A DNA stretch of 64,000 nucleotides from Pedobacter frigiditerrae (GCF_004331645.1 NZ_SJSK01000008.1:160513-224512), one strand, 5' to 3'. Positions 17,744-26,727 are shown, numbered from the stretch's first letter. A program made the numbers and translations. Notes: generated from the sequence alone by a model not told the origin.

Positions 17744-17936
17744 TTTTTGTTTTATATAAAAAAACCGTAACTAAATAATTATGTTGCATGCACTTGGTTC
17801 ATAAATTCTCCAGCAAAGCTGATGATTAAATAAATTCAAGAAATATTGAAACATAAAAATTTAGCCACGGCCAAATTCTTTTAGCTTAAGATGGTTTTAC
17901 AATGATTACTCATCAATTAAACCAATAAAGAACGAT
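17744..17936 (-). other. Spacer between zapA and rny, possible small-RNA site
   Basis: This 193-bp spacer has no credible gene. In many bacteria the 6S RNA gene lies next to zapA, so the place is worth noting. I could not fold it into the 6S-type long hairpin with a central bubble by eye. Short palindromes such as TTGCATGCA and CAGCAAAGCTG are present. It may simply hold the rny promoter. Confidence 0.25.
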
Positions 17937-18227
17937 TTATTTAGCGAAAAATCCGTTTAATAAACTATCCAATTCTTCGACTTTATCAGCTACTTCAGTA
18001 TCTTGGTTTTGCACCTTATGCTCCGTTCTTAAAACAGCTGTTGCATAATGCAACACTGCCATAGAAAGCAAATCCTGTTTATCTCTAACCGCATAATTTT
18101 CTTGGTAATCTTTTATGCGCTCATTAATAATTTTAGCTGCTCGTCTCACAATTTCTTCCTCTTCCATATTCACCTTTAAGGGGTAAATACGGTCAGAAAT
18201 AGTTATTTTAATCGAGATTTCTCCCAT
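17937..18227 (-). CDS. zapA: Cell division protein ZapA
   Basis: A 96-residue cytoplasmic protein that binds and bundles FtsZ at the division site. The N-terminal beta part SIKITISDRIYPLKVNMEEEE followed by a long helix with IVRRAAKIINERIKDYQ and DLLSMAVLHYATAVLRTEH is typical of the family. It follows a coiled-coil gene after a 31-bp gap in the same direction as pheT, so the three probably form one transcript. Confidence 0.93.
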   Translation of the reverse strand: MGEISIKITISDRIYPLKVNMEEEEIVRRAAKIINERIKDYQENYAVRDKQDLLSMAVLHYATAVLRTEHKVQNQDTEVADKVEELDSLLNGFFAK

Positions 18228-18258
18228 TTTTTAGCTTAGTTTCAATTTTTTATGTCGC

Positions 18259-18549
18259 CTATTTTTTAAGCAACACTACACACTTATCAATCTCCCGCAC
18301 AAATTCGTTAATTTTTTGCTTTATATCAAGTGACTTTTCACTTGTTCCTTCAATACTCTTTGCTAATTTAAGTACCCTTAACTTTTCATCGAGTTCTTTG
18401 TTATTAATTTTGGCAGCATCAAGTGCTGTTTTTGTTTGTTGGTTTTCTAATTTTAATAAGTCATTTTCTTCTTGCAAAGCACTACACAACTCAATTAATC
18501 GAGCTGTTTTATGTATTACACTATTTAATTGTTCTGCAACCGAAGACAT
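18259..18549 (-). CDS. Coiled-coil protein between pheT and zapA, ZapB-like candidate
   Basis: A 96-residue protein that is almost entirely predicted helix with heptad-like leucines (LIELCSALQEENDLLKLENQ). No catalytic motif is visible. Size, coiled-coil character and position directly before zapA suggest a division factor comparable to ZapB, which bridges ZapA in E. coli; this is inference from context. The ATG at 18549 follows a degenerate short-repeat leader that covers the whole 94-bp gap to pheT. Confidence 0.75.
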   Translation of the reverse strand: MSSVAEQLNSVIHKTARLIELCSALQEENDLLKLENQQTKTALDAAKINNKELDEKLRVLKLAKSIEGTSEKSLDIKQKINEFVREIDKCVVLLKK

Positions 18550-18643
18550 TATTTTAGTATTAAGTATTTAGCATCAAGTATCAAGCCTTGCTAATAATTA
18601 AGCTTTTGCTTTGGTTTTTTAGCTTTGGTCTTTAAACTTTCAC

Positions 18644-21043
18644 TTATTTTCTTATTTCTGCTTTAGCACTTTGCGCTAAGTTAGCGATAATCTTTTGCAT
18701 AATCGCATCGATTTGCTTATCAGTTAAAGTCTGCTCTTCATCCTGTAAGGTAAAATTCAATGCATAAGATTTTTTACCTAATGGTAATTTATCACCTTGG
18801 TAAACATCGAAAATCTGAACTTCCTTCAATAATTTTTTCTCAGTTTTAAAAGCAATACTTTCTAAATCTCCAAAGGTAACCTGCTCATCAACCAACATGG
18901 AAAGGTCTCTTCTTACTGCCGGATATTTTGGAACATCTTTATTTACAATCTTGTTTTTTCTAACTGCATCTAATAATAAAGCCCAGTCGAAATCTGCATA
19001 AAACACAGCCGCATCAACACCAGCTTGCTTTCTATCCCCTGCAGTTGCCGCACCGAAGGAGACTAGTGTTTGAGCTCCTCTAAAATATTTTAAGCCATAG
19101 GCGAAGTTTTCATCCTTAATTTCTTCAGACTGAAAATTACTTAAACCTAAACGACTAATTACAGCATCAACCGCAGCTTTTAAATTATAAAATGTAGATG
19201 GAGTTGTAATGTGGTTCCATTGTTCACTTTGTTTAGCACCGCTAATTAAAACCAATAAACGTGGTCGCTCTATATATTGCTCATTAATTAAATGATAGGT
19301 TTTACCAAACTCATATAATTTCAAATCTGAGTTTCTACGATTTTGATTATAAGCCACACTTTCTAACGCTGGTTGCAATAAACTTTGGCGCATTACATTT
19401 AAATCTGAACTTAATGGATTTAAAATCTGTACGGCTTCATCTGGATTTTTAGAATATGCTGAACGTGTTAAAGAGTTACACCAAATCTCTAAGAAACCAT
19501 TTGCTGTTAACATATCTGCAATTAGGTTTTGTACATTCTCTTTATTCGGCTTTGCCGTAAAAGCTAGAGATGCATTAACCTTAGTTGGGATATGAATATT
19601 GTTGTAGCCGTAAATACGTAAAACTTCTTCTGTTACATCGCATTCACGAGTTACATCTACTTTGTAAGCAGGAACTTTTAAACTTAATCCTTCTGCTGTT
19701 TCTGCTGCCACATCAATTCCTAAAGCTAAAATAATAGCCTTAATTTCTGCAGCAGGAATATCCTGACCAATCAGTTTTACAATATTTGCATAACTAACTT
19801 CAACATCAAACGGATTTGATTTTACAGGATAAACATCAGAAATTGAAGAAGAGATTTCGCCACCTGCAACTTCTCGAATTAATAAAGCTGCACGTTTTAA
19901 AGCATACAAAGTAATTTCTGGGTCGGCACCACGCTCATATCTGAATGAAGCATCCGTTTTTAAGTTATGTCTTTTAGACGTTTTACGTACAGAAACTGAA
20001 TTGAAATAGGCACTTTCTAAAAATACGTTTGTTGTTTGTTCGCTAATACCTGACGTTTTACCACCAAATACCCCAGCAATACACATTGGCTCTTCAGCAT
20101 TGCAAATCATCAAATCATCTGCCGAAAGTTTACGTTCTACATCATCTAAGGTTACAAATGGGGTTCCTTCTGCTACTTTTTTAACAATTACTTGTTTGCC
20201 TTTTATTTTGTCTGCATCAAAAGCATGCAAAGGCAGACCAAGTTCGTGCAACACATAATTGGTTACATCAACAATGTTGTTAATCGGGCGAATGCCAATA
20301 ACTTTTAACTTATCTTTTAGCCAATCTGGTGATGATTTCACAGTTACACCAGCAATTGTTACACTGCTATAACGCGGACAAGCCTCGCTGTCTTCAACCT
20401 CAACTGCGATTGATAAATTTTCATTAAGAGTTTTAAAAGCAGCAACATCTGGCATTTGATAAGAAGTGCGCAAGTAGGCTGCTAAATCTCTTGCTACGCC
20501 TAAATGTGATGCTGCATCTGCCCTATTTGGTGTTAAACCTATTTCAAAAACAAAATCATCTTCCATTTTGAAATAAGATCTTGCAGCAATACCTATTTCA
20601 GTATCCTCTGGCAAAATCATAATCCCAGCATGAGAAGCTCCTAAACCAATTTCATCTTCAGCGCAAATCATTCCTTCAGAAACTTCGCCCCTAATTTTAG
20701 ATTTATTGATTTTAAAAGGCTCTCCTTCGTTAGGAAAAACCGTAGTGCCAACTGTAGCAACCACCACTTTCTGATTTACACCAACATTTGGCGCACCACA
20801 AACAATTTGTAAAAGTTCTCCTGTACCAACATTTACCTTTGTTACACGTAAGCGGTCCGCGTTTGGATGCTGCTCACACTCAACCACATGACCAATTACC
20901 AAACCTTCCAAGCCACCCACAATAGGTTGTACCTTTTCCAAGCTTTCTACCTCTAAACCAATATTGGTTAAGATGAGAGAAATTTCCTGTGGGGTTTTTT
21001 CAGTTTGTATAAATTGTTTAAGCCAATTATATGATATTTTCAT
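18644..21043 (-). CDS. pheT: Phenylalanine--tRNA ligase beta subunit
   Basis: Structural and editing subunit of the alpha2-beta2 enzyme that charges tRNA-Phe. From the ATG at 21043 it has 799 residues, usual for the family, beginning MKISYNWLKQFIQTEKTP. An N-terminal tRNA-binding domain (VIGHVVECEQHPNADRLRV) is followed by B3/B4 editing domains, the B5 domain and the C-terminal ferredoxin-fold anticodon-binding domain (KYPAVRRDLSMLVDEQVTF). A longer frame adds 18 residues encoded by a repeat-like leader and is rejected. pheS is not in the window. Confidence 0.96.
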   Translation of the reverse strand: MKISYNWLKQFIQTEKTPQEISLILTNIGLEVESLEKVQPIVGGLEGLVIGHVVECEQHPNADRLRVTKVNVGTGELLQIVCGAPNVGVNQKVVVATVGTTVFPNEGEPFKINKSKIRGEVSEGMICAEDEIGLGASHAGIMILPEDTEIGIAARSYFKMEDDFVFEIGLTPNRADAASHLGVARDLAAYLRTSYQMPDVAAFKTLNENLSIAVEVEDSEACPRYSSVTIAGVTVKSSPDWLKDKLKVIGIRPINNIVDVTNYVLHELGLPLHAFDADKIKGKQVIVKKVAEGTPFVTLDDVERKLSADDLMICNAEEPMCIAGVFGGKTSGISEQTTNVFLESAYFNSVSVRKTSKRHNLKTDASFRYERGADPEITLYALKRAALLIREVAGGEISSSISDVYPVKSNPFDVEVSYANIVKLIGQDIPAAEIKAIILALGIDVAAETAEGLSLKVPAYKVDVTRECDVTEEVLRIYGYNNIHIPTKVNASLAFTAKPNKENVQNLIADMLTANGFLEIWCNSLTRSAYSKNPDEAVQILNPLSSDLNVMRQSLLQPALESVAYNQNRRNSDLKLYEFGKTYHLINEQYIERPRLLVLISGAKQSEQWNHITTPSTFYNLKAAVDAVISRLGLSNFQSEEIKDENFAYGLKYFRGAQTLVSFGAATAGDRKQAGVDAAVFYADFDWALLLDAVRKNKIVNKDVPKYPAVRRDLSMLVDEQVTFGDLESIAFKTEKKLLKEVQIFDVYQGDKLPLGKKSYALNFTLQDEEQTLTDKQIDAIMQKIIANLAQSAKAEIRK

Positions 21044-21128
21044 TTTTGGAGTATTGGGTAATGCGTATTGCGTACTGAGACAAATCTCATTACGCATATC
21101 TCTATACGCTATACGATTTAGTAAAACG
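21044..21128 (-). repeat. Degenerate TACGCAATACGC leader repeat with imperfect dyad
   Basis: The transcribed leader of pheT consists of short variants of ATACGC/TTACGCA words. TGCGTACTGAG and CTCATTACGCA (about 21070-21098) form an 11-bp stem with one mismatch. Similar word-repeat leaders precede several other start codons in the window. Confidence 0.6.
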
Positions 21129-21153
21129 CAAAGATATTATTTAAAGCGGAAAG
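21129..21153 (-). promoter_or_regulatory. Promoter core of pheT, containing a 23-bp repeat
   Basis: On the minus strand TATCTTTG (21136-21129) is a perfect TAnnTTTG box, placing the start of transcription near 21120. The 23 bp 21131-21153 recur exactly at 23584-23606 upstream of the Lgt-like gene. Confidence 0.6.
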
Positions 21154-21202
21154 CAGAAAGGTAAAATGGAATACATTTCACTAAAAATGAGCGACAAGAA
21201 TT

Positions 21203-21397
21203 CTATAATCCTGATAGAATTGCTGCACAAGCACCAACGCCAATTACCAGCATTACAATTGAAATGATTAGCAATTTCAAAGCCGGTTTTAGCGGTTCGT
21301 TTTTGGAAGATTTAACTATAAGTTGGATTAAACCTATTAAGAATATAACCCCTGCCGTGAGCCAATAGATGATACTTAAAACTATAATGCCTTCCAT
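21203..21397 (-). CDS. Small two-helix membrane protein of the radical SAM/Lgt cassette
   Basis: A 64-residue protein with two hydrophobic helices (IIVLSIIYWLTAGVIFLIGLI and LLIISIVMLVIGVGACAAIL) joined by a short basic loop. The gene starts 3 bp after the stop of the radical SAM gene and runs in the same direction, so it belongs to the same transcript. I do not recognise the family. It might be an accessory subunit or membrane anchor for the two enzymes encoded before it. Confidence 0.75.
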   Translation of the reverse strand: MEGIIVLSIIYWLTAGVIFLIGLIQLIVKSSKNEPLKPALKLLIISIVMLVIGVGACAAILSGL

Positions 21398-21400
21398 GAT

Positions 21401-22795
21401 CTAATTTAAATTTAATTTTTCTCTTATTGCATCTATTTTATGATCTCGATAAAAAATATTCATTGTTTCAAATGGAACAATTTTATATTTATCGCTTACA
21501 ATATGTACACATGATTTTTTTACTGCCCGTACATCAAAATCCAAAGGATCCATAAAGTTCATGATGATGATACGAAATAAGTTATCATAACTCAGGTTAT
21601 CAGATTTAACTCTTGGCAAACAACACATCAATTCACCAAAAGTATCTTCTGCACAATCTACCGAAACGCCAGTGCTAAACAAGTTAAGCATGTGTTCTTT
21701 TAACTTTTCATCGTGTTCAAAAACAATAGTGTTTTTTGAGTTATTCAATAAATCTTCAGGGTTAATTAAATGAGTCATAGGGATTACCTCATCTCCTATT
21801 TTTAATGCATAAGCCATACATAATGCATCTGGATTACAAGGCACGGGAATTAAATCTTGTGGTGTAAATATTGGATACTGTTCATATATTTTTCTTCGAA
21901 CTTCAGTTAAGGTTATTCTTCCTGCTTGATCATTATAATCATCGTTTCTACCAGCAACTTGAGTAGGCTGAAAAGTAACACCCCTAACACATCTTTGTTT
22001 AAGCGCATATTCTAAAATATTGCCTATTTCATGGTCATTTAACCCATTCTGAAGTGTCACCACCAAGGTTGTTGAAACATTAAAATGATTAAGGTGTTCT
22101 ATTGCTTTTTTTCTTACATCCGTTAAATCTTCTCCTCTTAATTTTGTTAGCACCTCAGGGCTGAAACTGTCAAATTGCAAGTAGATTTCAAAGTCTGGCA
22201 TATACGTAGCTAGTTTTTCAACAAAGTTGATGTCTTTTGCAATTCGAATACCATTTGTATTAACCATTAAATGTTTAATAGGCTTAGTTTTAGCTAAATC
22301 TAATATTTTAAAGAAATCTGGATGAACAGTGGGCTCACCGCCAGAAAGTTGAACAACATCTGGCTCACCTTCGTTGGCAACAACTACATCCATCATTTTT
22401 TCAATTTCGGCTAGTGTTCGGTGCCTACCATAGTTTGGAGAAGACATAGCGTAACAAGTTGGGCAAGCTAAATTGCAGCGATCAGTCACTTCTATTACCG
22501 TTAAACAAGAATGTTGTTCATGGTCGGTACACAAGCCACAATCATACGGACAACCATAATGAACTTTTGTATTAAACTTCAATGGCATTTCAGATTGTTT
22601 ATTATAATTCCTGATTTGTTTGTAATATTCAACATCATCAGCAATCATCACTTTGCTATCACCATGCGTTTTACAATGTTTAAGCATGTAAACTTTTGCA
22701 TCTTGAAAAACAATCTTAGCATCACAAAGCATTAAACATTCTGGGCACAAGCTTTTAGTATAGTCGTAATAAATGTAATCTCTTGTGTTAGCCAT
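21401..22795 (-). CDS. Radical SAM protein, tetraether-lipid-synthase (Tes)-like
   Basis: A 464-residue radical SAM enzyme. The [4Fe-4S]-binding CNLACPTC lies at residues 107-114. It has an N-terminal Cys-rich part (C17, C20, C24, C41 and GCPYDCGLCTDH at 81-92) and more Cys residues near the C-terminus. This arrangement matches the family of archaeal tetraether lipid synthase Tes and the related MJ0619, which act on unactivated lipid or methyl carbons; bacterial members are mostly uncharacterised. The gene overlaps the Lgt-like gene by 8 bp and is followed at 3 bp by a small membrane protein, so a lipid substrate is likely by inference. Confidence 0.85.
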   Translation of the reverse strand: MANTRDYIYYDYTKSLCPECLMLCDAKIVFQDAKVYMLKHCKTHGDSKVMIADDVEYYKQIRNYNKQSEMPLKFNTKVHYGCPYDCGLCTDHEQHSCLTVIEVTDRCNLACPTCYAMSSPNYGRHRTLAEIEKMMDVVVANEGEPDVVQLSGGEPTVHPDFFKILDLAKTKPIKHLMVNTNGIRIAKDINFVEKLATYMPDFEIYLQFDSFSPEVLTKLRGEDLTDVRKKAIEHLNHFNVSTTLVVTLQNGLNDHEIGNILEYALKQRCVRGVTFQPTQVAGRNDDYNDQAGRITLTEVRRKIYEQYPIFTPQDLIPVPCNPDALCMAYALKIGDEVIPMTHLINPEDLLNNSKNTIVFEHDEKLKEHMLNLFSTGVSVDCAEDTFGELMCCLPRVKSDNLSYDNLFRIIIMNFMDPLDFDVRAVKKSCVHIVSDKYKIVPFETMNIFYRDHKIDAIREKLNLN

Positions 22796-23564
22796 AAATT
22801 TTTTCCTTAATTAAAATTTGCCTCGTAAGCCGAATTATGAATTTATAATAGTACAAAAAAATAAATATAGCCGACCAATGAATACTACTTAAATTTAAAA
22901 ACAAAGGTTGATATGGCTTTATAAATTCTACCAAAAACCTATATATAAAATATAAAACCATAAAAAACTTAAACTGGTCTCCATTTATTAATTTTTTATT
23001 TTTAATAGATTGAAATAATATAAAAAGTATAACTAAATATATCATTTCATAAAGGGCAACCGGATGTCTTTTTATGCCATCCCCCAGGTTCATACCCATA
23101 AAAAAATTGGTCTTTACACCATAAGTTGGCTCATCTATACCCATTAAAAAACAACCAATCCTGCCTATAAACAAGGCGGTTAAAATAGGAACAACATATA
23201 AATCGCCCGAAGCTATCCTTACCCCAATAAATTTTTTAATAATTTCTACTCCAAACAAACCACCTAATAAACCACCAGCAATTGTTTTACTAGCATAAAT
23301 AGTCATAAAAGAAATCTGACTTAATTCATTGGGTGTTTCTAAAACGGCAATCAGTCTTGAGCCTATTAAAGCACCAAGCATTGCGCCAAGCATAATCCAA
23401 AGCCTATGCTCATCAGAAATTGGATCTTTAATCTTTTTCTTTTGATAATAGTAAATCCTTACCCCTATAATAAAAGCTAAAGTTTCGAGAATGTAGTGCC
23501 AATGATAGAGTTGACCATCAATTGTAAATTGTACAGGAAAGGAAGTTGAAGTAAGTATGCCCAA
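22788..23564 (-). CDS. Lgt-family membrane protein lacking key Lgt residues
   Basis: A 258-residue multi-helix membrane protein of the prolipoprotein diacylglyceryl transferase family. The GR motif region at residues 134-149 reads GRIGCFLMGIDEPTYG; later HPVALYEM and YRFLVEFIKP match Lgt. It differs from true Lgt: the conserved Asn of the GRxGNF signature is Cys138, and the HGG motif that carries E. coli His103 is here TIAGG. It is therefore probably a paralogue with another acceptor or reaction. It is the first gene of the cassette and overlaps the radical SAM gene. Confidence 0.82.
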   Translation of the reverse strand: MGILTSTSFPVQFTIDGQLYHWHYILETLAFIIGVRIYYYQKKKIKDPISDEHRLWIMLGAMLGALIGSRLIAVLETPNELSQISFMTIYASKTIAGGLLGGLFGVEIIKKFIGVRIASGDLYVVPILTALFIGRIGCFLMGIDEPTYGVKTNFFMGMNLGDGIKRHPVALYEMIYLVILFILFQSIKNKKLINGDQFKFFMVLYFIYRFLVEFIKPYQPLFLNLSSIHWSAIFIFLYYYKFIIRLTRQILIKEKIYG

Positions 23565-23583
23565 AATAATATATTATAAGTGC

Positions 23584-23606
23584 AAGATATTATTTAAAGC
23601 GGAAAG
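23584..23606. repeat. Second copy of the 23-bp pheT promoter repeat
   Basis: Identical over 23 bp to 21131-21153. Here it lies 20 bp upstream of the Lgt-like start codon. The -7 box is one base short in this copy (TATCTTG where pheT has TATCTTTG). Confidence 0.85.
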
Positions 23607-23679
23607 GCAAGCTAGAAAGCAAACAAAGTGAGCATTGTTTTGTTTATGATGAACGGTAAGCCAACTAAATAGCCTAAAG

Positions 23680-24108
23680 ATGAAATTCTTGAGTATTATG
23701 CTCGTTATTTGCTTGTATTGGTCTAATACAAAAGCACAAGGGGTCAACTATCAATCTTTGGCAGGAAAATGGGAATATGATAGTCCTAAAAAGAAAAACA
23801 AAGTCTTGTACGATTTTGCTCTCGACAAAAACTTCACTTCCACAACAGAGCACAAGGAAAAAGAGTTGGTGGTAAAGGGTACCTATCAAATCGACAAAAT
23901 AAATGAAATAGATAGATTAAAGCTCAGCACGCTTTCGGCAGAAACTCAAAGCAAAACCATCATCAATAATTATTTCGTCAAATTTTTAAATATCGATACT
24001 TTAAAAGTTCAAATGGTAACCGACAAACAAGAAAACTGGCGTCCTGAGAATCGTAGAAACACTATGATTTTTACAAGGAAGAAAGAGAAACCTAAGGAAA
24101 TAAAATAA
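23680..24108 (+). CDS. Secreted protein, lipocalin-like candidate
   Basis: A 142-residue protein with a signal peptide (MKFLSIMLVICLYWSNTKAQ). The mature part begins with SLAGKWEYDSPKKKNK, a start common in lipocalin-like beta-barrel proteins of Bacteroidota, and ends in a Lys-rich tail. No specific family was recognised. It is divergent from the Lgt-like gene and has no partner downstream in the same direction. Confidence 0.7.
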   Translation: MKFLSIMLVICLYWSNTKAQGVNYQSLAGKWEYDSPKKKNKVLYDFALDKNFTSTTEHKEKELVVKGTYQIDKINEIDRLKLSTLSAETQSKTIINNYFVKFLNIDTLKVQMVTDKQENWRPENRRNTMIFTRKKEKPKEIK

Positions 24109-24154
24109 CCAATTCTGATACTTCTTAGTCCAAGATAGTATAGCCAGCGTGAAA

Positions 24155-24649
24155 TTATTGTTTAACTATAACAATTGGATTTTGCCCCGAATTCCCTGTT
24201 TCTACTCTGGATTTAGCTATACCGTTAATCCAAATTTGTTGCAAAATCGTATTTCTTTTTCTGTCTGAATTAAATTCCCCAACAATCTCATCTTCCGTAC
24301 CATCCTTGTACCTAATAAATTGAGTGATTCTGTTGCCGCTAAAATTTTCAGGACTTATATCAAAGTACAATTGAAATCTACTTTTGCCATTTTCAGTCCT
24401 AATCTTAAAAAACTTATATGCATCCAGGTTACCTTGATATAAACGTATTTTTGACCCATTTCTTAAAACATATATATCTACATTTTCTTCTGTAAGCGCT
24501 CCTGTGGTATTTATACTTAAAAGATCTTCGCCTTTTGAATTTATAAATAAAAAATTCACATCTGCACTAATAACTTTACCAATAATTGGTTTTTCACAGC
24601 CTATAAAAATTAAGGACATTAATGCTATTCCTAATATTTTTTTCTTCAT
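24155..24649 (-). CDS. Putative lipoprotein
   Basis: A 164-residue protein with lipobox FIGC at about residues 15-18 followed by EKPIIGK. The mature part looks beta-rich. I recognise no family. It starts 7 bp after the stop of the nuclease-fold gene in the same direction, so the two are probably co-transcribed. Confidence 0.75.
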   Translation of the reverse strand: MKKKILGIALMSLIFIGCEKPIIGKVISADVNFLFINSKGEDLLSINTTGALTEENVDIYVLRNGSKIRLYQGNLDAYKFFKIRTENGKSRFQLYFDISPENFSGNRITQFIRYKDGTEDEIVGEFNSDRKRNTILQQIWINGIAKSRVETGNSGQNPIVIVKQ

Positions 24650-24656
24650 TTCTAAG

Positions 24657-25496
24657 TTAAAAAAATAATCTCACAAAAACCGGCAAATGATCCGAATAAT
24701 AACGCTGATCTTTGCTATCTGACAACACTGCAAATTTCTGAACCTTAAAAGCCTTGTTTACAAAAATGTAATCGATTTTATCTTTTAACGGACTATCCCA
24801 TTTAAAACTATTAAAAGTACCTGTTGGACCGTAAGGTGGTTCAACAGAAATTTCTCTTGTATCCACTAAAAAAGACTTGATGGTTGCAATGGCTTCTGTT
24901 TCTGGCGTTACGTTTAAATCTCCTGTAAAAATAACTGGCAATTTTGGTGCAATTTCTTGTATTTTTTGTTTAATCAGTTTTGCCGATTCAATTCTTGCTT
25001 GCACACCAACATGATCGTAATGTGTATTAAAAACGATGAACTCCTTTTTATTCGATTTATCATACAACTTTACCCAAGAACAAATTCTGTTTAAAGCAGC
25101 ATCCCAACCCTTGCTTGGCAAATCTGGAGTTAGCGATAACCAAAAAGTACCACCATCCTTTTTTGTAAAACGATTTTTATTAAAGTAGATGGCAGAAAAT
25201 TCTCCCTTCCTTTTACCGTCATCCCTACCAACACCAACTACATCAAAATCTGAGTTAGCTAACAAATCATCAAATTGATCAGGCAACGCTTCTTGTACGC
25301 ATAAAATATCGGCATCATAAAACTTGACCAATGCCTTTACATTGTCTTTTCTGTTTGGCCATGCATTAATACCATCTGATTTAACATTCAATCTAATATT
25401 ATAAGAAATGATATTAATTGGTTGATTTTTCTGTGCATTTGTTATCGAAACAGCCGATAGACAAATGAATAAAAGCATAATGGTTTGTTTCATCAT
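24657..25496 (-). CDS. Secreted endonuclease/exonuclease/phosphatase-family protein
   Basis: A 279-residue protein with a signal peptide (LLFICLSAVSITNAQ) and the full EEP fold: INIISYNIRLN, DILCVQEALPDQ with the metal-binding Glu, FNTHYDHVG, FTGDLNVTPE, DKIDYIFVN and the C-terminal SDHLP catalytic His motif. Members cleave phosphodiester bonds in nucleic acids, phospholipids or sugar phosphates. The substrate is unknown; export suggests an extracytoplasmic one. Two consecutive Met codons are possible starts. The gene precedes a lipoprotein gene by 7 bp. Confidence 0.9.
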   Translation of the reverse strand: MMKQTIMLLFICLSAVSITNAQKNQPINIISYNIRLNVKSDGINAWPNRKDNVKALVKFYDADILCVQEALPDQFDDLLANSDFDVVGVGRDDGKRKGEFSAIYFNKNRFTKKDGGTFWLSLTPDLPSKGWDAALNRICSWVKLYDKSNKKEFIVFNTHYDHVGVQARIESAKLIKQKIQEIAPKLPVIFTGDLNVTPETEAIATIKSFLVDTREISVEPPYGPTGTFNSFKWDSPLKDKIDYIFVNKAFKVQKFAVLSDSKDQRYYSDHLPVFVRLFF

Positions 25497-25588
25497 CCAG
25501 CTAAATTACAACTCTCATATTAAATAATTGTAAAGAGATTTTTTATGCTTCCACAACCATAACTCAAAACTCACAACTGGTAACTCAA

Positions 25589-26287
25589 TTACATCAATCC
25601 CTCATCCGCCAAACTTAAATAAGAATGGTCGGTTATAATCAAATGATCATAAATAGGAATTTCTAACAACAAACCAGATTGAACCAGGTTTTTTGTGATG
25701 CTTATGTCTGCTGAACTTGCCCTTAAATTACCAGAGGGATGATTGTGAGCTAAAACAATAGATGCTGCATTATTTTCTATCGCCACTTTAAAAATAACTT
25801 TGGGATCAACTACCGTTCCCGATTGCCCACCCTTACTAACAAAATGCTTGCCCGTTACAAAATTGGCACGATTCAATATAAGTATCCAAAATTCTTCGTG
25901 TGGCAGATCTGAAAGCTCTGCTTTTAAAATTTCATAAGCATCTTTTGAGGAAGTAATTTGTAGAGGACCTTCCTTTTCGGTTTCCTTTCTTCTTCTACCC
26001 AATTCTAGCGCCGCTACAATTGAAATTGCCTTGGCTTGTCCAATACCTTTAAATTTAGACAGCTCTTTAACACTAAGCTTGGCAACTTTCGCTAAATCAT
26101 TTTTATAAAAATTAAGAATACGTTTGCTTAAATCTACGGCTGTCTCATTTCTACTTCCAGAACCAATCAATATAGCAATTAATTCCGCATCGGTTAGTTG
26201 GCGCCTACCTTGAAGTAATAACTTTTCTCTTGGTCTATCGGCTTCTGCCCAGGTCTTAATGCCCAGTTTTTGATCGTAATTATCCAT
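25589..26287 (-). CDS. radC: RadC family JAB-domain protein
   Basis: A 232-residue cytoplasmic protein with an N-terminal helix-hairpin-helix-like part (KFKGIGQAKAISIVAALELG at about 79-98) and a C-terminal JAB/MPN metalloprotease-like domain. The metal-binding JAMM residues are His181, His183 and Asp194 in AHNHPSGNLRASSAD, with an upstream Glu131/132. The name RadC comes from an old DNA-repair assignment that is now doubtful; the activity is unknown. Confidence 0.93.
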   Translation of the reverse strand: MDNYDQKLGIKTWAEADRPREKLLLQGRRQLTDAELIAILIGSGSRNETAVDLSKRILNFYKNDLAKVAKLSVKELSKFKGIGQAKAISIVAALELGRRRKETEKEGPLQITSSKDAYEILKAELSDLPHEEFWILILNRANFVTGKHFVSKGGQSGTVVDPKVIFKVAIENNAASIVLAHNHPSGNLRASSADISITKNLVQSGLLLEIPIYDHLIITDHSYLSLADEGLM

Positions 26288-26370
26288 CCTGTTGTTTTAT
26301 TTTTATGAAATAGCAATCGGGATGGATTGAATGTCTAATATAGAAATTGTTTTTGTAAAAAATATAGGCG

Positions 26371-26405
26371 CAAAAAAAACGGTATCGCTAAAAGCAATAC
26401 CGTTT
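26371..26405 (-). terminator. Intrinsic terminator of rpsT
   Basis: A 13-bp stem (26377-26389 with 26393-26405, one wobble pair) is followed on the minus strand by eight T residues. It lies 21 bp after the rpsT stop codon. Confidence 0.9.
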
Positions 26406-26425
26406 AAATATCTAGAAAAAGGCGA

Positions 26426-26680
26426 CTATTTTAAACCGTTAACGAATTTCGTTAATTTAGATTTGTTGTTAGCAGCTTTGTTTTTGTGGATTACGTTTTT
26501 CTTAGCTAAACGATCTAACATAGAAATTACTTTAGGTAATAACTCAACACCAGTTTTTTTATCTTCAGCAGCACGTAATCTTTTGATAAATGTACGTGTA
26601 GTTTTTGCCTGATATCTGTTACGTAGACGTTTTGTAGCGTTTGCTCTAATTCTTTTTAAAGACGATTTATGATTTGCCAT
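26426..26680 (-). CDS. rpsT: 30S ribosomal protein S20
   Basis: An 84-residue basic protein that binds 16S rRNA early in small-subunit assembly. The start MANHKSSLKRIRANATKRLRN is typical for bacterial S20. Its length, the strong promoter and the terminator fit a highly expressed single-gene unit. Confidence 0.97.
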   Translation of the reverse strand: MANHKSSLKRIRANATKRLRNRYQAKTTRTFIKRLRAAEDKKTGVELLPKVISMLDRLAKKNVIHKNKAANNKSKLTKFVNGLK

Positions 26681-26727
26681 TGTTGTTTAGCCTTTTATAT
26701 CTTCTGTGTTAACTATTTTTCGGACTG

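Noticed and set aside
17744..17936. 6S RNA gene between zapA and rny
   Set aside because: The position is suggestive, but I could not find the long hairpin with central bubble by eye. A covariance-model search would decide.
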